A DNA stretch of 64,000 nucleotides. Origin: Triticum aestivum. Its lineage: Eukaryota; Streptophyta; Magnoliopsida; Poales; Poaceae. The translations under genes were made by a program, and so were the position numbers. Below are positions 11,201 to 20,896 of the stretch, piece after piece (within the stretch, counting starts at the first letter, position 1; every line of letters begins with the position of its first letter). Under the pieces are notes generated by a model. It saw nothing but the letters and a program-made list of their open reading frames with translations, had not been told where the DNA came from and searched no databases. The DNA lies in NCBI RefSeq assembly GCF_018294505.1, contig NC_057811.1, positions 22,424,579 through 22,488,578 on the forward strand, read 5' to 3'.

Positions 11201-12841
11201 AGCTCTCTTTTGCAAAACATACTTGGAACGGCAGGTACTATAACCTGACAAAAGCTCAGTCTCAAAGGCATTTTCCTAAGTACTACCTCTAGTATGTTTT
11301 TAACAAATAGAATTGACAATGTAGTTTTACCAACAAATGTAGAACTGAAAGACCGGTTTTTGGTACAGCGAGAAATACATGAGCAGGCTGCCGTTGAGAT
11401 TGGTTATTCAGAAATAAAATAAAAGAATCCTTGAGGAAACATTCAGAAGGTAGAAGGCAACGCACCGTATTTGCAAGGAAGAAAATATACTGTTGCACCA
11501 AATGGCGCCCAAACGTCATCAATTCTATCATTCTAGAAGCACAAAAAATGCATCTAAAAAGCGCACAGCTGTATCACGTGCAACAACCTAAAGGAGGTAG
11601 CAAAAAAATGCTTTAAAGGGTACAAAACATTTCGGAGTAGTTTGACCCACATCTCATTCCCCTACAGAAGTAGGCCACAAAAAAAAATGACAGCAATGGA
11701 AATACAGTTGATCTTGTACAACGGTAACAGAAATGAGTAACTTCCAAGGAAACAAACAATTTATAAGTAAAATAATCTGACATCTCGTTCTCCCAAGACA
11801 TTTGAACAAACATGTGATGGATAACCTGACTCTCCCGATGGACCTCCTAGGAACCTGACAGGAAGCAAGCAACCTCATTGCATGTTTTCTGTAGACATGA
11901 TGGCTCCTCAATGGATATTTTTTGTAGAGATGAAGGCTCGTAGCCACCAAGAGTAGTGCATAATTTTCAACTGCACTCACAACCTACATAACTAATAGAT
12001 GGGCACTCTGCACATGACAGATATGAAAATCAATAACGAAAAAGAATTGATGCATCTCTGTCCATTGATATGATATATTATGGATTGAATATTTTCGCAC
12101 ATATAAGCAACTCCTACCTTGCTACTGCACTAACTACTACAGAAGAGCATGTCGATCAGAAGATTTGCAATGGTAACTTATTTCGCTCAATTTAATCAAG
12201 CCTATCTAAGTATAATCTCTGACGAACAATTTAGTATGCATCCGGAAATCTCCCTTTGATGAATAAAAAATATTTCTAGCATTGATAAATATAATCACAC
12301 GTGCAATTGAAGTATATACCAGATATCCTACAATAGCATGAACTGCTCTATCAATCAGGAGATTTCCGAGGATAACTTATTTTCTCGAGTTAATCAAGTT
12401 TGTTTAAGTACAATCTGTGGAGAACAAAGAGCATACAGAAAATCAGGACAAACCACATGCTTCTAAGGACAGGATAATCACATGTCAAATAGCATGTATG
12501 CATCGTGCCACAAAATCCTGGCAGATAACATATACAGAGAGACAGTGCAGTACACTAATATTTTTGCCTGCCAGGTTGCTCAAAATATAGCCTATAAGTA
12601 TACAGTGACAACCACTTTGACACACACTTCACAAGAAAAAACTTTCAGAAAATGTGTAGCAACGGAAGATCGGGAAAACGGAACCTGAATAATAAGATAA
12701 TGACTGCTAAGCCAGGAAATTATCAATTCCAGTCCTTTGTTTCATTACGAACACATGGACCAAAAAGAAAAAGTACAAACTCTCTGTTCTGCGTGTGAAC
12801 GCCGATTGTGGAATTTAAATAAAACACCTTAATGGATGATG
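8211..12841. other. Long gene-poor stretch
   Basis: No convincing coding exon, RNA gene or terminal repeat was found on either strand. Composition is that of intron or low-copy intergenic DNA, with short poly-A/T runs (e.g. 9178-9190). It may include the 3' UTR or intron of the minus-strand gene beginning near 15 kb. Confidence 0.35.
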
Positions 12842-13882
12842 ATTTTCATTCTTTTTTGTCCTGTTGGTCTCGAAGATGGCTGTCAGCCTTCAGTGAAACT
12901 ATAATGAGCTAAATTAGGAAAGATGCTCAGCCATACACAAATCAAGCAAACCACATAGGAGTAGAAACTCTTGTGCAAGTAGCTGTGATGGCAAACTGCA
13001 GGGAACCACCACAGCAAGAAGAACTAATATCTCAATAATATGTAGTCCTACATGCATCTACACATCAGCTTATTTTAACTACTCCCTCAACGTTCTTATA
13101 TTATGGGACGGAGGGAGTAGGTCTGTATGCGGTCTTCTGCAAAAAAATGAGCTCCAGGCAGATGTTTCATTTCCTCTGGAATCAGCATCAGAAGGGCCGG
13201 TTAACTTTAAATTACTGTAGGTGATTCCTGCATTCCGACCACAAAGGAAAATAAACCTCTGTGAACAGTATTCCTTCTAGATTCCTGCAAAAATCCTACA
13301 AACTGAATGCAGCCTAAATCTATAATTAAAAAAATGGGAAACCAAGTATGCTACAGCCGATTTATTTCATATAAAAATAGAAAATAAAAAGAATTGAAGA
13401 CACATAATTATATGTCTAAACTTAACAATGAGCTTAATCAATAGAAGTTTGAACTGGTGATTGAACTTCATCTCCAGTGTACCTAAGGGCAGGCTGATAA
13501 AAAAAGCCATCATCATGATTTGGAAGATAATCTGAGCATACTTTGAACCTAGTAATGAACACCACCTCATGACAGGAAATTTTAACTACACATGAGTACT
13601 TGCTTAGTCAAACACCAAACATTTTCCAAGGAATATTGAAAAAACAAAGGCATGAACCACCAGCTTTGGAAATGAAATTCTTGAAACTAAATTTAAAAAG
13701 ATAAGATAAAGGCATATAGCTATCCGCAAGCAGAATATTAATAAACTGTACAGTCAAGAAAAGGGACTTAAATCACTGGCCTTAGAATCAGAACTTGGTG
13801 AACTCTGGTATGAATTTGAAGGTCTCTTTGTGTTGTTTTCTTTTGCACAATCCGAACACAGGAAATTATGTAAGTTTTTGGC
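12842..13882 (-). other. Possible downstream exons of unknown minus-strand gene
   Basis: Minus-strand segments look protein-like and sit beside plausible splice sites. 13882-13777 follows TTTAGCAG and ends at a GTGATT donor. 13540-13440 can read FKVCSDYLPNHDDGFFYQP. About 13195-13130 can read PSDADSRGNETSAWSSFF. About 12890-12842 can read SLKADSHLRDQQDKKE then TGA. The phases do not resolve to a single consistent model, and alternative frames are open in two of them. I list them as candidates only, continuing the gene whose better exons lie at 14311-14624. Confidence 0.25.
13082..13117. mobile_element. Minimal Stowaway derivative, 36 bp
   Basis: CTCCCTCAACGTTC at the left and GGGACGGAGGGAG at the right are flanked by TA on both sides (13080-13081, 13118-13119). 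Only the two termini remain, with almost no internal sequence. This is an internal-deletion derivative of a Stowaway MITE. Confidence 0.7.
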
Positions 13883-14310
13883 CTGCTAAATGATCATTCC
13901 CATACAGGTTGGATGGAACCTGCACATGTTCAAAGGTACAAACTAAAGAAACATGTGAATAAGGAAGGTCAACAGTAGCAGAAATACTGAGAAGATGAAA
14001 AGAGGGAACGAGTCAATAATTTTACCAACGGTTACCACCATCCTATTAACTTAGTAACCTTTGGAAATGTAAAACATTCTTTTGTGAAGGAACAAATAAG
14101 CATGTAATGAAGGGAAACTTATACGAATTGAAGGGTTTTATCAGCAAGCAAAAGTCTCATTCCAATTTTGAAGCAAGTAGACAAACTCTGAATATATATT
14201 AAAGTTTAAAGCAGCCTTTTTGGGTTCTTAGTGCTTGGAACCGCATTATTATATCTCTGAAATAACTTGGAAGATAATGTATCCAGTAAGCAAAAATATC
14301 CTATTTGCAC

Positions 14311-14624
14311 CTTATTGGCAGTCGTTTTTGATGGCGAAAATTAAGCGCCTCTAGAAGATCTTGTAAAATATCTATCCGTTGGCCAATGCACTTTGGGATT
14401 ACAGGGAGCCCATTAGTATCTTATATGATCTTACTACCTACAACAAAATACACCAATCTGTAAGAAATTGCAACCAGCATGAAACTGAACCTCAAATATG
14501 ATACAACAAAATGTAGCAGAGGATGATGAAAACACATACCTAGTAGTGTTGTCCTTGACATGGCCTTGCCTCAATGTAGACCTGACCGTGGAAACTTCTT
14601 CTGTGCCTCGCCAGCGATGGTTGT
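14311..14624 (-). CDS. Two coding exons of an unrecognised protein (partial)
   Basis: The first exon (14624-14540) follows GAAGCTGCAG and ends TACTAG/GTATG. In phase 1 it reads NHRWRGTEEVSTVRSTLRQG then HVKDNTT. The second block (14457-14311) follows TTTCTTACAG and ends at an AATAAG/GTGCAA donor. It reads LVYFVVGSKII, then after a frame slip GLPVIPKCIGQRIDILQDLL and EALNFRHQKRLPI. The two halves of the second block are in different frames, separated by an 18-nt stretch bounded by GTAG...AAG, too short for an ordinary intron, so a small indel is likely. Incoming phase 1 fits both MASNYAG-type first exons (15078, 15500) and the exon at 20782-20896. No domain family is recognised, so function is unknown. 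Confidence 0.4.
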
Positions 14625-15059
14625 CTGCAGCTTCTACAACTGAATCTCAGGTCTGCAGCGGAGTAATTTCATTAGACCAATCTCATAGAAGAAAATAAAT
14701 AATTCCTCTATAGAAGGCTCTGCTGCTTCCACAAAGTAGTAGTTTTAGTACAAATCAAAAGAAATGTTATGAAGGTGAGTTTTACCTTTAATTGATTTGA
14801 ACCATGTTGCAGGAACGAAGGTCAGATGAACTTCTATTGCTCGACACCCAAGCTGCACGAAACACGCCGCAACCCTGCCGCCGGCCGACAAAGCCAGAAT
14901 CAGCGCAGCAGTCACTCGAAGCCACCCGGAGCTGCCGCCAACTCGCCGCCGAGACCTCCCGCTGCTCACCTCTGGAACCGCTCGCCGCTTCTTCCGCTCC
15001 TGATTCCAGGAACTGCAGGGAGCAGGGAGAGAGAGAAAGAGAGACGGTTTGGGACTCAC

Positions 15060-15078
15060 CTGCGTAGTTGGAGGCCAT
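15060..15078 (-). CDS. Putative first coding exon, proximal copy (MASNYA)
   Basis: An ATG in good context is followed after 19 nt by a consensus GTGAGT donor. The outgoing phase 1 matches the incoming phase of the exon at 14624. Joined, the protein would begin MASNYADNHRWRG. An exact second copy of exon and donor lies 422 bp upstream. Confidence 0.4.
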
Positions 15079-15481
15079 GAAGATGCAAGCTAATCGCACA
15101 TAGACGTGTTGGCTGTCTGGAAGAAGCGGAAGGAGTCCGTGGTGGCTGCAGCCGTGAACAAGGTCGAGCTCAGGAAGATATAATGTCGGTGGAGGCGTGG
15201 GAGGAGGAGCTACACCGGCTGCCCCGCATGAAGAAAAGGGCAAAGCTCGAGGCCGCGAACGGCAGAGCTCACGCACAACCCATTGGTGGCCGTCATCCTG
15301 TTCGAGCTCGGTCAGTGAGGGCAAGGGCATGGGAGGGGCGCCAGAGATGGGCGGTGCAAGGGAGAAGAGAGGAAGCGGCGAGGGCAAGATGGAAGGAAGG
15401 TCGCAGGGGAAACCCGGTTTAGAGCTCCTGATTCCAGAAACTGCAGGGAGCAGGGAGAAAGAGAGACGGTTCGGGACTCAC

Positions 15482-15500
15482 CTGCGTAGTTGGAGGCCAT
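15482..15500 (-). CDS. Putative first coding exon, distal copy (MASNYA)
   Basis: Duplicate of the exon at 15060-15078, with the same ATG, the same 19 nt and the same GTGAGTCCC donor. If both copies are transcribed, they would be alternative first exons giving the same N-terminus. Confidence 0.35.
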
Positions 15501-15929
15501 GAAGATGCAAGCTAATCGCGCATAGACGTGTTGGCCGTCTGGAAGAAGCGGAAGGAGTCCGTGGTTGCTGCAGCCGTGAACAAGGTCGAGCTCAGGAAGA
15601 AATAATGTCGGTGGAGGCGTGGGAGGAGGAGCTACACCGGCTGCCCCGCATGAAGAAAAGGGCAAAGCTCGGGGCCGCGAACGGCAGAGCTCACGCACAA
15701 CCCATTGGTGGCCGTCATCCTGTTCGAGCTCACGTCAGTGAGGGCAAGGGCATGGGAGAGGCGTCAGAGATGCGCGGTGCAAGGGAGAACAGAGGAAGCG
15801 GCGAGGGCAAGATGGAAGGAAGGTCGCTGGGGAAACCCGGGTTAGGCCATGGTCCAGGGCAACGAGGCAAAGAGGAGTGGAGTCAGCCGCTGGTCTCATG
15901 TCCAGGTGGGGATCGATTCGTCTCGATTT

Positions 15930-17142
15930 TTTCTCTAGCTACAATAGCCGCGGGTCGCTTTCAATGAATAATTTCATGGGAGCATCAAGGCTGCCTAATG
16001 ACCCTCTCATACTTTGTGAGTTAAATTTCTTTCCCAATTTCTCCCGATACACACATCACCTTGTCCTCCTCCACCCATCCCATTGTGTCTTCTCGTACTA
16101 ATCTTGTAGACCCTAGTCTGTCATCACCTGCAGCTTCCCCACCTCATTCGTTACCTGAGGCTACTTCACCTTGCTCATAACCTTAGGCTTCTCCGGTGAC
16201 ATCCATATCGCCTGCACCCTCTACTTCAGTGCCCCTAAGACAGCTCAACATCTATTCACCAGCTCTCCTTGACGGCAATCTAGAAATTGGTGACCGCCTC
16301 TTCAACATCACCGCTGCCCCCCCGGGGGGGGGGGGGGGGACGTTTCTCTTTCCAACTGGTGGATTGGCTAGGCGCACTATGGACTCGAGTCGACAGCGTT
16401 GCTCGCATTTTAGACATATGGAAGGAACACAATGCTCGGGTGTTCAACATGTTAAGAGTAATATATTATAGCCATGTGCCCTTTATATTTTCACATTATA
16501 AAAGGGGCTTTTGCAAGAGTGGTGGTGGCTCCATAGTGACACCTCTCGTGCCTCCGCAGACGGTGATGGTCACTCAACACAACATCCCCTCCCGGCTTTC
16601 GTCAATAGCGTTGGTGCACATCACTCCACTGGCTATGTCTAGCAAATGCACCTTCTCATCGCGCTTGGTGCTTTTGTGCTTGCGACGCAGTCTCCTCCAC
16701 CAACTTCTACAACTGGTATTTGTCGAACTACACCGCCTCACCGCCTCCTCTAGCGGCTCACACAGGTGGTGGTGGCAACCACTCTTCTGGTGAATCCACG
16801 TCGACCATTTCAACAGTGTCCTTCACCGCGCAAGAGATTGCACAACTTCGATACCTAATTACTGTTTCTGGTTCTTCATCGCCTGATGCTTCTTCGTTGA
16901 CCTCTTCAGTTGAACCCCTCACGATGCTGGAGATTACGAGACTTCAGTGTGTTAGACCACTTTTTACACAGTTGGGTATATTTCCATGGATCCGTATTTT
17001 CATATGACTCTTGATCCTTCCGGTTTGTCTTCCATTCATACCTCTAGATTCTCATGTTCATGTTCTTACTGCTGATGGTACTTCCCTCCCAGATAGTCGA
17101 GGCACTCTTAGCACTTTGTCTTGTCATGTTCCTTCTTTATGA
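15930..17142 (+). mobile_element. Degenerate Ty1/copia fragment (gag/protease part)
   Basis: Broken forward frames match the 5' half of copia polyproteins. At 16200-16330 there is a Ser/Pro-rich start with LNIYSPALLDG. At 16720-17010 lies a gag-like stretch ending before the protease. At 17000-17130 is the copia-type FHMTLDPSGLSSIHTSRFS followed by VLTADGTSLPDSRGTLSTLS. Frameshifts and stops are frequent. 16020-16200 resembles 19690-19870 of the second copia block. A C7G16 homopolymer lies at 16317-16339. No LTRs were found. Confidence 0.6.
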
Positions 17143-17320
17143 TATGAACTTGCTACCCTCATAGCATATAAACACCACCAAGACCGGACCCACATATCGC
17201 TTCGGCCGTGCCGATGAACTCGCTACCCTCATAGCATATAGACGCCACCAAGACCGGACCCACAGATCACTTCGGCCGTGCCGATGAACTCGCTACCCTC
17301 ATAGCATATAGACGCCACCC
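17143..17320 (+). repeat. 70-bp tandem repeat, about 2.5 copies
   Basis: Units begin at 17143, 17213 and 17283 with gatgaactcgctaccctcat and contain accggacccacagatcactt. The third unit stops after about 38 bp. The array lies exactly where the copia gag/protease similarity breaks off. Confidence 0.85.
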
Positions 17321-18469
17321 ATGCAATGTAGATCCACTGACCTACCCATTAACCCCTAACCAATGTCACTGCCTCGACATACAACCACCGTCTAAAGCCG
17401 CCGCTCCGACATCCATCAAGCCTGACTACAAATCAACCTTTCCAAATAGAAAATCACGACGGCGAGGGACGTAGCACCACAATGAGGCCTTCAAGAAGGA
17501 AACAACGGGCAAGGTAGCCGTCGTTACATCGGCGCCAACCATAGTAAGTGCAGGGCTTTCACCACCAATGAGCCACACAAGGGATCTCGGATGACGACAG
17601 CACATAGGAGAGTGCCCTGCCAGTAACAACCAAACACACCCACACAACACAATAGTTGTGACACCTCCACAACAACCATACCATGCCCACAACCGTCCAC
17701 CATCACGGCGGGTGATGCCTTTCTCCTCCCAGTTCCCTCTTCCCATCTTCCCTGCTTCCTTATCGCCATCCCCTCTTGCTCAGCTCTAGGTCCAAAGACT
17801 GACGACACCGGCAGTACGTCCCAACAGCGTTTTCACCCTTTAACCACACCTCCCGTGTACTCTCCACTGCCTGCCAGTCCGGCAGGGTATCCTTTACCTG
17901 GCTGCAAGTTGCTTTGTGTGCTGCCTTGTTCCTACATCCCGTGCTCCCATGAAGGTTGCCCCAATAGCCACAAGCTCAAAAACCACCACTGGCGGAGCAA
18001 GAGCACGACAGTCGGCACCGTCTCCGTCTTACGCGAGGACGCAAAGCACCCAGGAGCACGATGCTACCTGTCGCCAAGGCCAAGGACGCCCAATAAGGGA
18101 ACGTGGAATGCGGAATCAAGTCCGTGACACACAACCCGCAAACAGGGGAAGGACGCCAAGTCGGATCGACGAGAAATGGAAAATGCAAGGGAGGTATGTG
18201 GAAGCAATGAAAACACTGTCAAGAGCAGCACCCCCTCGCCATCCTCTGTCTTTTCTTCACTTTAACTTGCGAATAGGAACCTTGAGCTGAGTTGCTCGTC
18301 CCAATTTTCCGTGGTATTCCATAAGACCTGTCTAGCCCAACCACCTATTCCACATGCCAAAATGCTATTGTGAGAAATGTCCAAAAAGTATCATATATGT
18401 TTGCTACCACGAGGTTGAGCACTGAACTCATTTCTAGGCACTAAACTCATTTCTAGGCTGGAAGCACAT
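17321..18469. other. Insertion of unidentified sequence within the copia element
   Basis: This segment separates two copies of the same copia motif (ATGTTCTTACTGCTGATGGT at about 17055 and 18560). It is C-rich, with open frames in several phases but no domain I recognise. It may be another element or captured DNA. Confidence 0.4.
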
Positions 18470-20084
18470 CTTTCTATGGATCCTTCATACTAGAGCGTCT
18501 TTTCATACGACTCATGATTCTTTCGGTTTGTCCTCCATTCAAACCTATAGATTCTCATGTTCATGTTCTTACTGCTGATGGTACTTCCCTCCCATTCGAT
18601 AGTCGAGGCACTATTAGCACTTTGTCTTGTCATGTTCCTTCGTTTGCTCATTTCAGGTGGTTAGATTAGGATCGTCACACGGGTGCCCTACTTTGTGTTG
18701 GCCCTTGGCGCAGTGACTCCCAGGACCTCCAGGAGCTTGATTGGCTTCACCTGCCATGCTGACACCGCTGCTAGTCTCTTCGGCTCTTCGCCTCTGTTTC
18801 CTCGGCTACCGGCTCTATGTTGCATCACCGTCGGTCACTTGTATGGCTCTCGTCCCTCATCCTTAGTTTGACGTGGTTTTCTTGGATCTGTCTCGGGTGT
18901 TGTGTCTTTAAACTGTCAGATTTGTCACCTTGGTAAACAGGTTCAGTTACTTTATCCTCACAGCGAGACGATGTATCAACGTCATTTCGATCTTGTTCAC
19001 TCTAATGTTTGGGGTCTAGCTTCCTTTGCCTCGATAGGAGGCCATCGCTACTATATTATCTTTATAGATGATTACTCTCGACAGACATGGATATATTTTA
19101 TATCTTCTTGTAGTGAGATCTTATCTATCTGTAAGAAGTTTATTGCCATGGTTCATACCCAGTTTTCCACTCCTATCAGTGTCTTCCGTGAAAATTTTGC
19201 TCAGGAGTATTTCTCTCATATTCATGAGTATTTTTTTCATATGATGCGAAGATTCCATGCTGAGCAGGGCACACTGCTCAATTCTCTTCTCCTGGTGCTC
19301 ATGCTCAAACTGGTGTTGATGAGCGCAAGCATCATCACTTTCTTGAGGCAGCTCATGCATTGATGATTGTCGCCTCTCTTCCACCTCATTTTTTGGATAT
19401 TCCTACTTCCACCCATCTCATCAACATTCAGTCTTCCTCTACTCTGAAGGGTGACATTTCACTCAACCGTCTTTTTGGTTGTTCTAGTGACTACTCAGCG
19501 CTTCATTTGTTTGGTAGCGAGTGCTATCTTTTCTTCTTGCCCCCCATAAACACACCAAACAGGTTGCTCGGTCTTTTGAATGTCTCTTCTTAGGATCTTG
19601 TCGGTCAGATGCGCATTTCTCGGGACATGGCTTTTGGTGAGTCTCATCCTTTCTATCCACGTCCATCCTCCCATTGATGATATTTATTTCCTCACTTCTC
19701 CAGATATACCTATCACTCCACCCCTCCCACTGTGTCTTCCCGTACTAGTGTTGAGATCCCATGCCATCATCACCCGTGGCTTCCTCACCTTGTTCATTAC
19801 CTGCGACTGCCTCAAACCTCTCTTGTCCCTTGAGGCTTCTCTGGTGATTCCCCCTCATCCTCTTCTTACCACATTGGTCGTCAACGTGTTGTGGATTCTT
19901 CTAATGCGCCATCTCCCTCGACTACCATGCCTTGCTCTGTTGGTAACGCACCGCCTCCAACTCAACCTATGGCTTCTGTGCTCGCCCGCTTCCTTCTATT
20001 GACCGCTATGCTTATTATGGCGCCACTCTTCTTGAGACGACTTCTTACCATGACACTGTCGGAAATGCCTTTCTTAATTGAATG
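18470..20084 (+). mobile_element. Degenerate Ty1/copia pol fragment (integrase)
   Basis: At 18555-18650 the protease-region motif VLTADGTSLPFDSRGTISTL is repeated. From 18680 a GAG pre-integrase domain follows in broken frames, with CQICHLGKQ near 18915. The integrase core is then visible: FDLVHSNVWG, IIFIDDYSRQTWIYF, VHTQFSTPISVF, and after a frameshift DERKHHHFLEAAHALMIVAS. In the usual RSDNAGEY position the sequence reads RENFAQEY, so the second catalytic Asp is lost. Stops and frameshifts make it a relic. Reverse transcriptase and LTRs were not found. Confidence 0.75.
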
Positions 20085-20781
20085 AAGTGATATACATATT
20101 AAATGGGCAAGCAAGACATACTAGGACAAGCAACCTTGCAACATCATGGCGTCCGTACCGGCCCTCCATGTTGTATGAACAATTGTAGTGATATAAAATT
20201 AGTGTCAAAAGAGAGCAGCACGCCACAACCAGATATTTGGAATTTCATCATCCTGGAAACACGGCCACACGACAACTAAACTAGCAGGAGTAGGAAGGCA
20301 TCCTTGGAAATAAAACAGTACCAACATGAGTTGAGGATGCAAGTGCATATCATGGATGGTACATAGACCACATATATGCAGTCGGAATTTCATGGAGGCA
20401 GGCAGGGAACAAATTAAGTGGTGATACTACATCCCGAAACTAACAAGACTGCTCCATGTGTGTAGTGGAAACTACATACATGTATGCATATATATTCAGG
20501 TGTGCTGCCTAGTTGTTGAGTGCGAAGAAGTGTTTCAGACTTTGAGTGGGATGGGAATCAGCAAGAACATGAGCTATATATATTCTAGCAGTTGCTGCTC
20601 AAAGACATATACTCAGCAGGTTTCTATCAGGCAGGCAGCAAGGCAGAGAAACGAACAAACAAACAAAGAGTAGCACCATCATTATGCAAGGCGTACCTGT
20701 AGCAGCCTAACCAGACATAGCCATGGCACGATGGCCATGTTGAGCTCAGAGCAACCACTGGAGGCGAGGAGAGGAGCTCAC
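20085..20781. other. Probable intron or non-genic sequence
   Basis: No coding signal recognised. It lies between the copia relic and a candidate minus-strand exon and may be intronic. Confidence 0.35.
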
Positions 20782-20896
20782 CGTAGCTGTTTCTGTAGCC
20801 GCTGCCGCCGTCGCACGGAAGCAGCACCGAGGTGCCTGGCACGATGAACCCCTTGTTGTCTGCATCGGTGATGGTCTTGTACCGAATCGAATCCTG
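20782..20896 (-). CDS. Candidate internal exon of unknown minus-strand gene
   Basis: Read on the minus strand, the exon follows CTTATGCAG and ends TACG/GTGAGC, both good splice sites. It reads QDSIRYKTITDADNKGFIVP followed by GTSVLLPCDGGSGYRNSYG, protein-like and uninterrupted. The outgoing phase 1 equals the incoming phase of the exon at 14624, so it could belong to the same gene, with the copia relic and duplicated MASNYA exons lying in the intron. No domain recognised. Confidence 0.4.

Larger units (their letters stand above)
14996..15845 (-). repeat. Tandem duplication (2 x ~425 bp) of a putative promoter/first exon
   Basis: Copy 1 spans about 14996-15423 and copy 2 about 15424-15845, with few differences. 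On the minus strand each copy carries GC-rich leader-like DNA, then ATG GCC TCC AAC TAC GCA G followed directly by the donor GTGAGTCCC. The coding parts are 15078-15060 and 15500-15482. Each copy could therefore supply a transcription start and the same seven-residue start (MASNYA plus a split codon) to the downstream exons. Long open frames across this region on both strands are composition effects. Confidence 0.7.

Noticed and set aside
13367..13570. 67-codon minus-strand hydrophobic frame
   Set aside because: A competing frame in the same DNA looks more protein-like and lies beside a splice acceptor; neither is certain, so only the candidate exon was kept at low confidence.
14788..15698. 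Long minus-strand frames (up to 199 codons) across the duplicated region
   Set aside because: They read straight through a consensus GTGAGT donor and leader-like sequence; the real signal is the short MASNYA exon in each tandem copy.
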